64,000 nt of DNA from Pinguiococcus pyrenoidosus (Eukaryota > Sar > Pinguiophyceae > Pinguiochrysidales > Pinguiochrysidaceae), in assembly GCA_019677205.1 (NCBI GenBank), contig JAAMXY010001516.1, positions 186,001 through 250,000 of the forward strand, read 5' to 3'. Positions 30,742 to 39,948 of the stretch are shown here, one piece after another. How positions within the stretch are numbered: the first letter of the stretch is position 1; every line of letters begins with the position of its first letter. Both the position numbers and the translations under genes were made by a program. The notes under the pieces were generated by a model. That model made no database searches, was not told the DNA's origin, and was given only the letters and a program-made list of their open reading frames with translations.

Positions 30742-33430
30742 ATGGAAGGACCCAAGGCAGCATCTCGGTATCAGCAAGCCTGCGACAGATGGAAGGTGCC
30801 TCCGTCTGCGAGGCTGAGCCATGTTCTGCAGGCTGCGGAGAGCGAGCTCGTCATATCCCCGGATGTCATCGGGTCGGGGATCCCTTTAAGCAGCTGCGTG
30901 GCGGCCCTGGCAGAGATACTACCGAGCCTGCACTTCTTGGAGTCCGTGACCATCACCGACCTGTCTTTCACGGACTTGGTTCCCCTGCTGGAGAAGCTGC
31001 CCGTTTCTGCGGTGACTCTCAAGCTCCGGCAGTGCCACGGATCGAACGACAAATCCCTCAGAACTCGCGTAGGACTGGCGCTCGGAGCAGCGTTGGGAGC
31101 GACGGTCAGCCATTTGCGATACGTGTACATTCAGGAAGTTCCCATCGGCGACGACGGGGCGATGGCACTGGGGCAGAGCTTGGCGGACGCTCCAGCAACT
31201 GGAGAAAGCAGCGGGGATCTGCCGTCGCTCGTCTTCATCGAGCATCTCCAAGTTTCACATGCTGACATTGGTGATGCGGGAGTCAAGTCCATCTGCGATG
31301 CTCTTCGACTTGCTTCAGGGGCGACCGCGGATGGCTTTGTAAATGGGGAGCCGACCGTGCTCATGCTGAAGCACCTGGACTTGGGCGACAACAAGCTCTC
31401 GGCAACCGGGCTGGAGTACCTGTTGGACTTCCTGAGCTCCTCTGCGGAGGCTCTGCTCTGCCTGGAGGTGCTGGCGCTCTACAATCTCCCCAAAGCCATC
31501 ACCGGTTCCACTGCAGACAGGGCCAACCAGCTGCTCTCCAGTGTGCTGGGATCGAATCGCAGCATCAAAAGCATTGACATCTCAGGCCACGGACTGAACC
31601 CGCAAGCATTGGCTTCCGTCCTTTGTCCGGTGCTTCGCGACAACAAGGCGCTTCAGGCGGTGTCCGCAGGCTCGCCCAAGCTCGACGTGACCTCCCCTAG
31701 GTCCGCCGCCGAGCAGGATGCGGCCGAAGATGCAGCGACGGACCTTGCGATGGCCTTGGTGGGCACACGGTAAGCGAAAGACAGAAATGGTGATTCAAGC
31801 TCCATGACCGATGCTCGATGCGGTATCTGTGCCTGACAGCCTCCTGCTCCTCAGAAACCGGCATCTTACGAACCTCGACGCCGTCGATCTCGGAGGCTTC
31901 CAAGCTCTCTTGGAGATGAAGCGGAACGACATCCTTCGCTCCGGAGGCCCCCGGCAGGATGCTTCCAATACCGTGGCCGTGCCCGCTGCACATAAGAAAG
32001 AGCCCGCGAGGCCTGTAGAGCAGATGTCTGTGAAGCGCGAGGCGGATCTTCCAAAAGACACAAGCCCCGCAGATGCACGAGACGAAGCGGAAGCGGGGGT
32101 CCACGAGCCCCAGGAGCGATCCGCCGCAACAGAAGCAGGAGGCAAGGGAGACGTGTCGTCTGCGATTGCCGAGCTCGCCGACGAGGTGCGCAATCTTTTG
32201 CCCATCATAGCGCCTCCTGCTTTCAGCAATTCCGGGGCGGACCAGCCTTCTTCGTCCATGCCCATCAAGAGCGTGTCGTCCATCGTGACCTCTCCCGAGC
32301 CCGAGTTCGTCGGACCCCCGGTGGCCCCGATGCAGGGTACGGCTGCTCCGGCAGCGATGCCTCCAGCGATGCCTCCAGCGATGCCTGCAGCGATGCCTGC
32401 AGCAATGCCTGCAGCGACAATGCCTCCAGCGACAATGCCTGCAGCAACGCCTGCGTCGATACCTGCGTCGATCCCTGAGGCGATCCTACCACCAGCATTT
32501 GAGCACGACTCATTGAAGCGCAGCAGGCCAGCTTCCACGGTTGCCGCTGGAGGGGACGAGGAGGTCACAGACTACGAGGAGTACTACATCAAGGTGCAGG
32601 AGCGTCTGCACAAGGTCAACCAGCAGATGAAAGATAGTATGGGCATGAGCGTCGAGGATGAACACGACAACGTGGTAGCTCTCATGGTCGAGAAGTTGAA
32701 GCTCGAGCTGCGGAGGGACGTGCAAGACCAGATGCAGCACATGGAGGCTAGGATCGAGCGCCAGCTCAATGAAGTGGACGAGCAAGGGCTCCGTGATCGC
32801 GTCGCAGAGGAGGCACGCTTCCTGGAGCGCATCGAGGTCATGGAGGAGAGACAGGAGCGAGTGATGCAGCGGATGGGACGGATGGAAGACGTGATAGCCC
32901 AGATCCAGCAGGCGGTCTCCCGCAACGCGGACGCCATCCATGCCTTGGAGGAGAGGCAGAGCATTCAATCACTCCCCGTGGCCGCCCCGAGGGACGAGGT
33001 GTCGTCAGCGCTCACGAACCAGGTCGCCGACATCGCCCAGCAGGTTTTGGATCTCAAGTCCAAGGTGCTGACGCACGGAGTGCCGGGCCCGACCCAAGAC
33101 CTTCTCGGCATGCAGACCATGCTGCGAGAGGAGATCCTTGAAGACGTGGAGCGGCTCACGAGCGCCGTGCAGGTCGATCGTCACATCTCGACGAAGAAGC
33201 TCAACGATTCGGTGCAGTCGCAAGGTCAGCGCTTGGACGCTCTTGAGAACAAGCTGCATGCCTCGGAAGAGATGACCACCACCGGAATGACCATGATCAT
33301 GGAGGTGCTCCAGGGCCTCGAAGGGCGGCTGCAGGAGGTCGGCATCAGTGTGCGCACCAGCGCCGGATCAAGCTCCAACCCCAGCCCAAGCACCAGCGCG
33401 ACGGGAGCAAATGGCCGAGTTCGAGGATGA
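30742..33430 (+). CDS. Leucine-rich repeat plus coiled-coil protein
   Basis: Exons 30742-31769 and 31855-33430 (867 aa). The splice joins VGTR to NRHLTNLDAVDLGGFQALL, so the last LRR is completed by exon 2. Residues about 40-370 contain ribonuclease-inhibitor-type repeats, for example LKHLDLGDNKLSATGLEYLL and LEVLALYNLPKAI. A linker of tandem AMPPAMPPAMPAAMPAA-type repeats (32345-32480) is followed by an acidic/basic coiled coil from about residue 590 to 780 and a Ser/Thr-rich tail. The build suggests a scaffold or cytoskeletal adaptor, but I recognise no named family. AATAAA occurs immediately after the stop codon (33432-33437), which is unusually close to serve as a polyadenylation signal. 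Confidence 0.8.
32345..32480. repeat. 12-bp tandem repeat encoding (A/P)xMPA units
   Basis: GCGATGCCTCCA and GCAATGCCTGCA units repeat about eleven times in frame within the LRR gene, giving a Met-Pro-Ala linker. Confidence 0.85.
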
Positions 33431-33567
33431 TAATAAAAAGTTTCTCATAGCCTGTTTCGATCTCGCACGAGCCACTTCGATGGGGCATGGGAAATCATCG
33501 CCCGGCGCCCCGTAAAAACGCCATACTTTTTCGACAGTCGAGTCTTGCACCGGCCATACATGCATGC

Positions 33568-35331
33568 ATGTCGCGTCCCGAAGACCAGGCGGTCCTGGGG
33601 GACGAAGCGATCGCCTTCGACGACGGAAGCCGGATCATCCAGGAAGACCTGGCGGGCAGCTCGGCTGCTGATCGCTCCACGGATGCCTCTCTGGAGGGCC
33701 GCACCGTCGCCGAGAAGTATGCCGTTGGGGCAACAATCGCGCGGCTGCTTGAACAGCAGGATTGGAAACGCGTCGCGTTGCAACTGCCGGACGAGAGCCT
33801 CGGGGACGCAGCTGTTCTAAGCAGCCTGATCGAGGAAGGATTGCTTGATGGGGGGGCGGAGGACGCCCTGGTCTTTGTGTTGGGCGACACGACCTTTGGC
33901 AGCTGCTGCGTTGACGAGGTGGCTGCGTTTCACCTGGGCGCGGACGTGGTGGTGCACTATGGCAAGACCTGCTTCACCCGGAACGGCAGCCTTCCCGTGC
34001 TGTATGTTCTCGGGCGCCGCCCTCTCGACGTAGATCGGGCTTGTGCGGCAGTGGCTGCCAGGGCACGGCCTGGCAAGAGTCTCGTCATCACGTACGATGT
34101 ATACTTTTGGCATGCCATGTTGGCGTTGGAGCGCGCCTTGCAGCGGAAGCTCCACGGGCACCGAGTTCGGATCGCGAAGGCTCCCACCAGCGTGCTGGAC
34201 GCCGAAGCGCTTCAGGGAGCTGCAAGGATGGTTGCCTCCGAGGAAGACCTCTGGAAAGGGAATCTTGTACGCCTCGGAGGCTTGGTGCTGACCGGCGAGG
34301 ATGACGGTGGTGCAATGGACGTGCTGAGGGACTCGGTGGTGGTCCACATCGGCGCGAGTGACCTCACTTTCGACAACATCCTGCTTGCGGCGGCTAGCGC
34401 TGATGCGACTTGCTATGTATACGACCCTTCTAGATTAGATGTCGCCGATGCGCAGAGAGACGAGCGCTCCTTGCGGCTGCTGGGAAGCCGATATGCGATG
34501 TTAGATCGCGTCCGCGATGCAGAGATCGTGGGCATTCTGGTGGGCACTCTGGGTGCGGACAGGTTCCGCGAAGTCGTGAAGAACCTGCAAAGGACCCTTG
34601 AGAATGCTGGCAAGCGGACGTACACCTTCGCCCTCGGCCGACCGAAGCCCGAGAAGCTGGCAAACTTTCCGGAGTGCGACGCTTTCGTCATGGTTGCCTG
34701 CCAAGAGCAGACCCTAGCGCTGAACCAGCACGACTACGACAAGCCCATCGTCACTCCGCTCGAAGTTGAGATTGCGCTGGAGATCCAAGAGTGGACCGGC
34801 CGCTACTCCACTTCGTTCGAGGAGCTGCGCGCGGCGTCGGACGCTGCACCTGCTGGAGGCGAAGTCCTTCCGGCGAGCAACCCAACTCCCTCCGCCGAGG
34901 CCTCCACAGAGCAAGCAATAGTGAAGCAGAGCGAGAACTCACAAGCGTTGGCCCAGTTCAGCAGTCCAGCAGCTGTCTATTTGGCCCAAAGAGAGTACAA
35001 GGGATTGAAGAAAGAAGGGCCCCGGACAGTTCGCTCAGCCCAGGAAGGCTCCTTCGGCCGCGCCTCGTCGTACACCAGGCACGGACAGAATCTGTACCTT
35101 GATGAGGAGGACGACGACGAGGACGGCGGTGGGACTGAGGCTGCCAGGTCGCCGATTCCGCAGCTGCCTCCAGCGGTGGCAGAGGAGACGAGCGATGCGG
35201 TTGAGGAAGTTGCCCCCCCAATCCCCGAGTCGAAACGCAGCGGCAGCATGGACGCTGCTCAAGAGGCGGACATGTTCTCGCACGCTCCGGCCCTTTTCGA
35301 CGACATCACATCATCCGACGAAGAAGCGTAG
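33568..35331 (+). CDS. DPH2: Diphthamide biosynthesis protein 2
   Basis: Intronless. From the ATG at 33568 it encodes 587 aa; an in-frame ATG at 33487 would add 27. DPH2 pairs with DPH1 in the radical-SAM-like [4Fe-4S] complex that transfers 3-amino-3-carboxypropyl to the histidine of elongation factor 2, in the cytosol. Family blocks are present in order: WKRVALQLPDESLGD, LGDTTFGSCCVDEVAA, ADVVVHYGKTCFTRNGSLPV, a central VVHIGASDLTFDN, and VMVACQEQTLALNQHDYDKP with TPLEVEIAL. The cysteines at CCVDE, KTCF and VACQE are the likely cluster ligands. The C-terminal about 150 residues are acidic and disordered, with YKGL as in other DPH2 proteins. It lies 137 bases downstream of the LRR gene on the same strand. 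Confidence 0.93.
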   Translation: MSRPEDQAVLGDEAIAFDDGSRIIQEDLAGSSAADRSTDASLEGRTVAEKYAVGATIARLLEQQDWKRVALQLPDESLGDAAVLSSLIEEGLLDGGAEDALVFVLGDTTFGSCCVDEVAAFHLGADVVVHYGKTCFTRNGSLPVLYVLGRRPLDVDRACAAVAARARPGKSLVITYDVYFWHAMLALERALQRKLHGHRVRIAKAPTSVLDAEALQGAARMVASEEDLWKGNLVRLGGLVLTGEDDGGAMDVLRDSVVVHIGASDLTFDNILLAAASADATCYVYDPSRLDVADAQRDERSLRLLGSRYAMLDRVRDAEIVGILVGTLGADRFREVVKNLQRTLENAGKRTYTFALGRPKPEKLANFPECDAFVMVACQEQTLALNQHDYDKPIVTPLEVEIALEIQEWTGRYSTSFEELRAASDAAPAGGEVLPASNPTPSAEASTEQAIVKQSENSQALAQFSSPAAVYLAQREYKGLKKEGPRTVRSAQEGSFGRASSYTRHGQNLYLDEEDDDEDGGGTEAARSPIPQLPPAVAEETSDAVEEVAPPIPESKRSGSMDAAQEADMFSHAPALFDDITSSDEEA

Positions 35332-35422
35332 CGTGGCGATGATGTAGGCAGCTTCGCAAGCAAAGGCAGCTGGGCTATGGACAGTTGGCAAAGTCTGTTG
35401 CTTTAAGCTAGACTTCCGCGCG

Positions 35423-35986
35423 TCACGCATGCGTCTTCTCATCCAAGAAGTCTCTCCAGTCATCCTCTTCACAGCTGTTCTCTAGAGTGTCAGTTCCAGC
35501 GGCCCAGTCCCCAAAGTCAGAATCAAAGCGACCTGCCGCTGGTGCCCCCGCAGAGCCAGCAGCATACTTCTTCTTGCTTTTCGCCTTCTTTCGCGCTTTG
35601 TTCTTCCTTCGCTTCTGCGCCTCTTGCGCCAGTTTCGACTCGTCGCCGTGGAGGTACTCGTCCAGCTTTTCCGCCAGAAGAACGCGGGCGATCTTGCGAT
35701 TCTGCGCCAGCGACCGGGTGTCTTGGCACCGCACACTCAGACCAGTCGGCAAATGCTCAAGAACGACACAGTTCCGCACTTTATTGATCTTCTGCCCGCC
35801 ATTTCCACTCCCTTTCACGTACGACTCCCGCAGCTCGGCATCGTTCAGGTCTCCCACGCTCACGAACAGCTCCTGCGACCGCAGCCGGCCTGAAACCGCT
35901 CTGTACGACCGCGGCTGCAAGCGCCCGAAGCCGGAAACGCGGAAGGAAAGGCCCAGGAGCAGCACGAAAACGCTTCTACACCTCAT
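35423..35986 (-). CDS. GGQ-motif release-factor-like protein (MTRFR/C12orf65 type), plastid-targeted
   Basis: Intronless, 187 aa from the ATG at 35986. The catalytic GGQ of class-I release factors lies in VKGSGNGGQKINKVRNCVVL, followed by QDTRSLAQNRKIARVLLAEK and a lysine-rich tail (RRKNKARKKAKSKKKY). Codon-recognition domains are absent. This is the MTRFR/C12orf65 layout: a short factor that hydrolyses peptidyl-tRNA on stalled organellar ribosomes. The N-terminus, MRCRSVFVLLLGLSFRVSGF, is a signal peptide ending before a phenylalanine (SG-F). A basic stretch follows, matching the ASAFAP-like plastid signal of red-lineage secondary algae. A plastid rescue factor is inferred, with mitochondrial MTRFR the alternative. 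The C-terminus extends past the usual basic tail with an acidic end. Confidence 0.83.
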   Translation of the reverse strand: MRCRSVFVLLLGLSFRVSGFGRLQPRSYRAVSGRLRSQELFVSVGDLNDAELRESYVKGSGNGGQKINKVRNCVVLEHLPTGLSVRCQDTRSLAQNRKIARVLLAEKLDEYLHGDESKLAQEAQKRRKNKARKKAKSKKKYAAGSAGAPAAGRFDSDFGDWAAGTDTLENSCEEDDWRDFLDEKTHA

Positions 35987-36058
35987 CAGGCACCATACGA
36001 GTACAACGGTATCGCGTCTGATGGACAATCAATACCAAAGAGGCCCGAAATTCGCGAG

Positions 36059-36271
36059 ATGGGTCCCAAAAAGCGCCGCGAGGGGGTCGAGACGTGGCCA
36101 CGTGAGACAGACGGACTTGCACCCTTGGGATACGCCCGCAGGTACTTCTTCACGCCCTTGGATCAGCTGATCCGAAGAGAGCCCGCCAAAAAGCTCTCTC
36201 GGGCGCAGCAGCGCTGCTTCTGGCGCGCACGACGCAGCGCCGACCCCGCGCTGATCGCTCCGCTGCGATGA
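36059..36271 (+). other. Upstream ORF overlapping the CDC123-fusion start by four bases (ATGA)
   Basis: A 70-codon ORF starts with ATG at 36059 and stops with TGA at 36269-36271. The main ATG of the next gene is 36268-36270, so stop and start overlap as ATGA. The peptide is basic and matches nothing I recognise. It could be a regulatory uORF, a separate small protein, or sequence removed by an intron (a GT follows an AG near 36140). Whether the mRNA contains it cannot be seen here. Confidence 0.4.
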
Positions 36272-38172
36272 GTCGAGAGGCGCTTGATGCGTGTGCTCTG
36301 GAGAGGTGGTACCCGTACCTCCGCAGACACACGCTGAAGACGCGGTTTGTTCAGCTTTCCCCGGTGGCCCTGAGCTACCTTTCCGAGGATGGCGTCACTT
36401 TGCCGCCGAAAGCTGAGGTCTCCAGCATGTCGACCGTCTCCCTGCGGACCTCGAAGGCATGTGGGAACGACTCGCTGGCCGGACATGAGCAAGTGGCCGC
36501 TCTGGTGGACGAGTTAGACGAAGCCATCTCGGCTCTGGGCGGAGCTGTGTTTCCAAAGCTGCGATGGAGCGCACCACGTGACGCCACGTGGGCCACTGCT
36601 GGCTCCGCGAAGTGCCTCTCTGCTGGGGACGTCCTGCTGCTGCTCAAGAGTTCAGAAATCGTTCTGCATGAGCTGGAGAGCCAGGAGGACAGCGAGACGG
36701 TTTCGGTTGCCATCGGCCTCCGGAAGTGGTGTTCCATGCGCCCCTGCAACGATTTTCGGTGCTTCTGCGCCGCCGGTAGGGTAGTGGGTATATCACAGCG
36801 CGATCTGGGGAAATCGTACAGCTTCTTGCTTGACGAAGACTACCGAGATCGGCTGCTCCAGACGATCTTGAGCGCCTTCGAGCACGCCATTTTGCCGAGC
36901 CACGCTCCGCCCGTGCAGCTCGAGCGCTTCGTCGTGGATGTCTATGTGACCACCGAAGCGAAGCGCGTGGTTGTAGTGGACTTCTCGCCGTGGGGCGAGG
37001 CCGCGGCGACGGATCCTCTGCTGTTCACGTGGCCTGAGCTTGATGGTCTTGCCGCCGGGGCCTCGGCAGCTTCAGAGCTCGACCTTGAGCACTTGCGAGT
37101 TGTGGGAGAGACAGAGCAGAGTGGCACCATCCTGCGCAATCCTTTCTCAGAGTTTCGCGCACCGCTTGAGACACAGCTGCTGCAGAATGGGGTCAGCGGG
37201 GTGTCGTTCATGGACTTCATGAAGATGTGCAAGGCGGGGGGCTACTCGGACACGGAGAGCGGCGAGGAAGAAGCCGAAGGGCAGGCCGGTGGAGAGGACG
37301 CCGACGCAAGCGCGAAGCAGCGAATCATCAAGGCGGCCACGGCGATCCTGCTGACGCCGGACCCGTTCGAGAAGGCGAGGCTGAGCTCGGTGGTCTACGG
37401 GGCTTGGGAAGATGATCAGCTGCAATGCACACCAGGGCCGCTTTCGGAGGCATTTGAAGCGATCGGGGAGCAAGCCCTGCAAGAGCCGCCGGTGGCGCCA
37501 GCGCGGCCCAGCGCACCAGACACAGATCCGGACGCACTGCGGAGTAAGTTCCGGAAGATCAAGCTGGGAAACCGGAAAGGACTTCTGCACTCGATTGCAC
37601 ACGCGGAGTCGTACGCCATTGATTTGATGTGGGATTTGATAGCGCGCTTCGGCAGCGGCATGGTGGTGGAGGGGGAAGAGGGAGCGCGTCGGCTTCCAAT
37701 CGAATTCTTCAATGATTTCGCCGAGGCAGCTGCGGAGGAAGCAAGGCATTTCCTGGCTTGGTGCGGGCGGCTCGAGGCGATCGGGGCTCCGTACGGATCC
37801 TTGCCGACGCACGACGGGCTTTGGGAGAGCGCTGCTCAGACCGCCGATGATCTCGCCGCACGGCTCGTGATCGTCCACTGCATCCATGAAGCGCGTGGCC
37901 TCGACACGTTTCAGAGCACGCGGGAGAAGCTGCAGCGCTGCCAAGACGACGAAAGCATTCGAGTGCTGGAACAGAACGTGGAAGAGGAGGTGCAGCACGT
38001 CCGGAAGGGAGTCTCCTGGCTCCACTGGTTGGCGGACACTAGAGGGATGGACGCGAGGGAGCTTTTTGATCGTGCCTTGACGGAGCGCTTTGTGGGAGGT
38101 CTTAAACCTCCCTTCAACCTAGAACTTCGCGACAGAACGCGAATGCCACGGTCCTGGTACCTGAAGGAGTGA
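36268..38172 (+). CDS. CDC123: CDC123 (eIF2 assembly factor) fused to a DUF455 ferritin-like domain
   Basis: One uninterrupted ORF of 634 aa with two recognisable halves. Residues 1 to about 265 are CDC123/D123, an ATP-grasp-like chaperone that assembles eIF2. WYPYLRRHTLKTRFVQLS, FPKLRWSAPRDATW, LRKWCSMRPCNDFRCFC and VVVVDFSPWGEAAATDPLLF (about 230-250) are diagnostic. After a linker of about 115 residues, residues 385-630 match DUF455, a MiaE-related ferritin-like family. HSIAHAESYAIDLMWD, AAEEARHFLAW, THDGLWESAAQTADD and EEEVQHVRKGV supply the expected Glu and His metal ligands, and GGLKPPFNLELRDR is the typical end. CDC123 normally stands alone at about 330 residues. The ORF has no break or intron between the halves, so this appears to be a true fusion. 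Confidence 0.9.
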   Translation: MSREALDACALERWYPYLRRHTLKTRFVQLSPVALSYLSEDGVTLPPKAEVSSMSTVSLRTSKACGNDSLAGHEQVAALVDELDEAISALGGAVFPKLRWSAPRDATWATAGSAKCLSAGDVLLLLKSSEIVLHELESQEDSETVSVAIGLRKWCSMRPCNDFRCFCAAGRVVGISQRDLGKSYSFLLDEDYRDRLLQTILSAFEHAILPSHAPPVQLERFVVDVYVTTEAKRVVVVDFSPWGEAAATDPLLFTWPELDGLAAGASAASELDLEHLRVVGETEQSGTILRNPFSEFRAPLETQLLQNGVSGVSFMDFMKMCKAGGYSDTESGEEEAEGQAGGEDADASAKQRIIKAATAILLTPDPFEKARLSSVVYGAWEDDQLQCTPGPLSEAFEAIGEQALQEPPVAPARPSAPDTDPDALRSKFRKIKLGNRKGLLHSIAHAESYAIDLMWDLIARFGSGMVVEGEEGARRLPIEFFNDFAEAAAEEARHFLAWCGRLEAIGAPYGSLPTHDGLWESAAQTADDLAARLVIVHCIHEARGLDTFQSTREKLQRCQDDESIRVLEQNVEEEVQHVRKGVSWLHWLADTRGMDARELFDRALTERFVGGLKPPFNLELRDRTRMPRSWYLKE

Positions 38173-38262
38173 AGGATGCAAGATAACTTTGTGACTACGA
38201 TAGTATCTTAACCAGTACTTCCTTAATCGTCGTCCTAGCCGCTGCACTTGGCAAGCAGAAAA

Positions 38263-39637
38263 TCACTGGTGCAAAAACGCCTCAAACTCGGCCAGCTCGT
38301 CTTCGATGCTCTTCATCTTCGCCATTTCTGGCGCGAGCTCAGGCGGCACCGTCGTGCTCGACGTCGACTCGTCTTGAGCTGCTGTCGCTGTCGTTGGAGG
38401 CGAACTGACAGGGGCGGATTCTTCCAAAGGAGGGGCGCTCGCGGTTTCTGCGCTCAGCGGCCCTTGCTCCTTCGGCGCAGCATCCCCGGCGCTTTCGACG
38501 GCTGCGTGGACCGGCTCCACCGCAGCCTTCGCAGCCATGGCCTTTGCGGCCCTCTTCTCCGCCATGATCTCGGCGAAGCTCTTGATCTTCGGCAGAACTT
38601 GCGTCGCGGGGTGCTCTCCGCCGCCGTCTGCGTCTGTCCGCTGCCGTTTCGTGATGCTCTCTGTGTCGCTCGGTTTTTGCTGCGCTTGTCGTTTCCCAAG
38701 TTTTCCGTCCGCTCGTCCACTCTTCTTTTCGCCTTGCTGCGGGAAGCCCTGCTTTGCCGAGAAGACCGACGTCGCCGAATTTTTGCTGAGGATGGACTGG
38801 GCCTTCTTTTGGGTCTCTCCCGCTGCGTTTGTCGCTTTCGCTTTCGCTTGTCGGGCCGGGCTCAGAGCGGACGCAGGAAGTCCTCCTTCTGTCGCCGTGC
38901 CACTGTTCGCATTCTTCTCCGGCGTCTTCGTCTGGAAGCGAAGCCGATTCTTCTCCGCCAGTTTCGCAGCGACCTCGCGCTGCGCAGCTGCTTCTTTCTT
39001 TTGGAGCGCCTCCGCCTCCTCCCGCTCCGCTCGTGGGGGACTGTTCTCCAGGCCCTCCACTCCGCTCTGTACAGCTCCTGCTTTTTCATACACTGGCCAT
39101 CGTCGCAGACAACGCGAGGACTTAGTCGCCCTTTCCTTGCACGAGACCTCGAGGAGAAGTGGACATCGTCAAATCCTACCTCGAGAAGCCACGAAGCTCT
39201 CCACACCTCTGCCTCTGCCTCTGCCCCTTCCCAGGCCCCGCCCGCGTCCTCTCGCATGTCCACCACGCATCGCTCTTGGGACGTTGACTCTCTTGCGGAT
39301 GATCTTGAGATTGCGGCCCAAAAACTCGTGTCCATCTAAAGATAAGGCTCTGTCGACCGAGGCCGCGTCGGCGAAAGCCACATAGGCAAAGCCTTTTGGA
39401 TGGCCTCCGAAGCCCACAGGGATTGTGACGCGCTGCACAGCACCGCAGCTCTCAAACAGCGTCTTCAGCTGCTCGGGTGTGCAGCTGTAGTCCACCTGCA
39501 GCCAGAGAAAGAGAGCGAGAGAGATGGGAAGAGAGCCCAAGTCTTCGTGATTGGCGTCGGAACGGAGATGTCCACCATGAAATGTGAAGTACCTGGCCGA
39601 CATACACGGACGCAGCATCTATCTCGTCGCTGGACAT
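38263..39637 (-). CDS. PABPN1-like RRM protein with RG-rich region and long C-terminal extension
   Basis: Exons 39637-39593, 39495-39180 and 39092-38263 (396 aa). Exon 1 encodes MSSDEIDAASVYVGQ and exon 2 continues VDYSCTPEQLKTLFESCGAV, reconstituting RNP2. RNP1 follows as KGFAYVAF, then RNLKIIRKRVNVPRAM. That order matches nuclear poly(A)-binding protein 2 (PABPN1). An RG tract (GRGRGLGRGRGRGRG) comes next. A phase-1 junction leads to an Ala/Lys/Glu-rich tail of about 275 residues that PABPN1 lacks, containing LPKIKSFAEIMAEKRAAKAM and ending DELAEFEAFLHQ. Reading through the second donor would instead stop at 39169 after VASRGRI, giving a compact PABPN1, so alternative retention is possible. 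Exon 3 has no ATG at its beginning, which supports joining. Confidence 0.78.
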
Positions 39638-39948
39638 CGCGGCAAGATAGCGGAGAGGGACCGACGTGAGGAGAAAGAGCGCCCTTTTGGATGGCCCGGA
39701 TGTGCCGGATTCGGCCCAACTTTCCATTTTCCCCTTTGCAGATGTGCTAAGAATTTATATAGTATTTATATGTATAATGATATTTAGTAACAATATGCAA
39801 CGTTACAGTCATTAAAATACATTTGAAAACGAAGATAATGAATATAATATAGATTATATAAGAATGATTGCTATAAAATGGACGAGGCTATTTTCAAAAA
39901 GCCGAGAAGGCGCCTTGGCCGCGCAGATTTCGCCGTCGTGCGCTCAAG

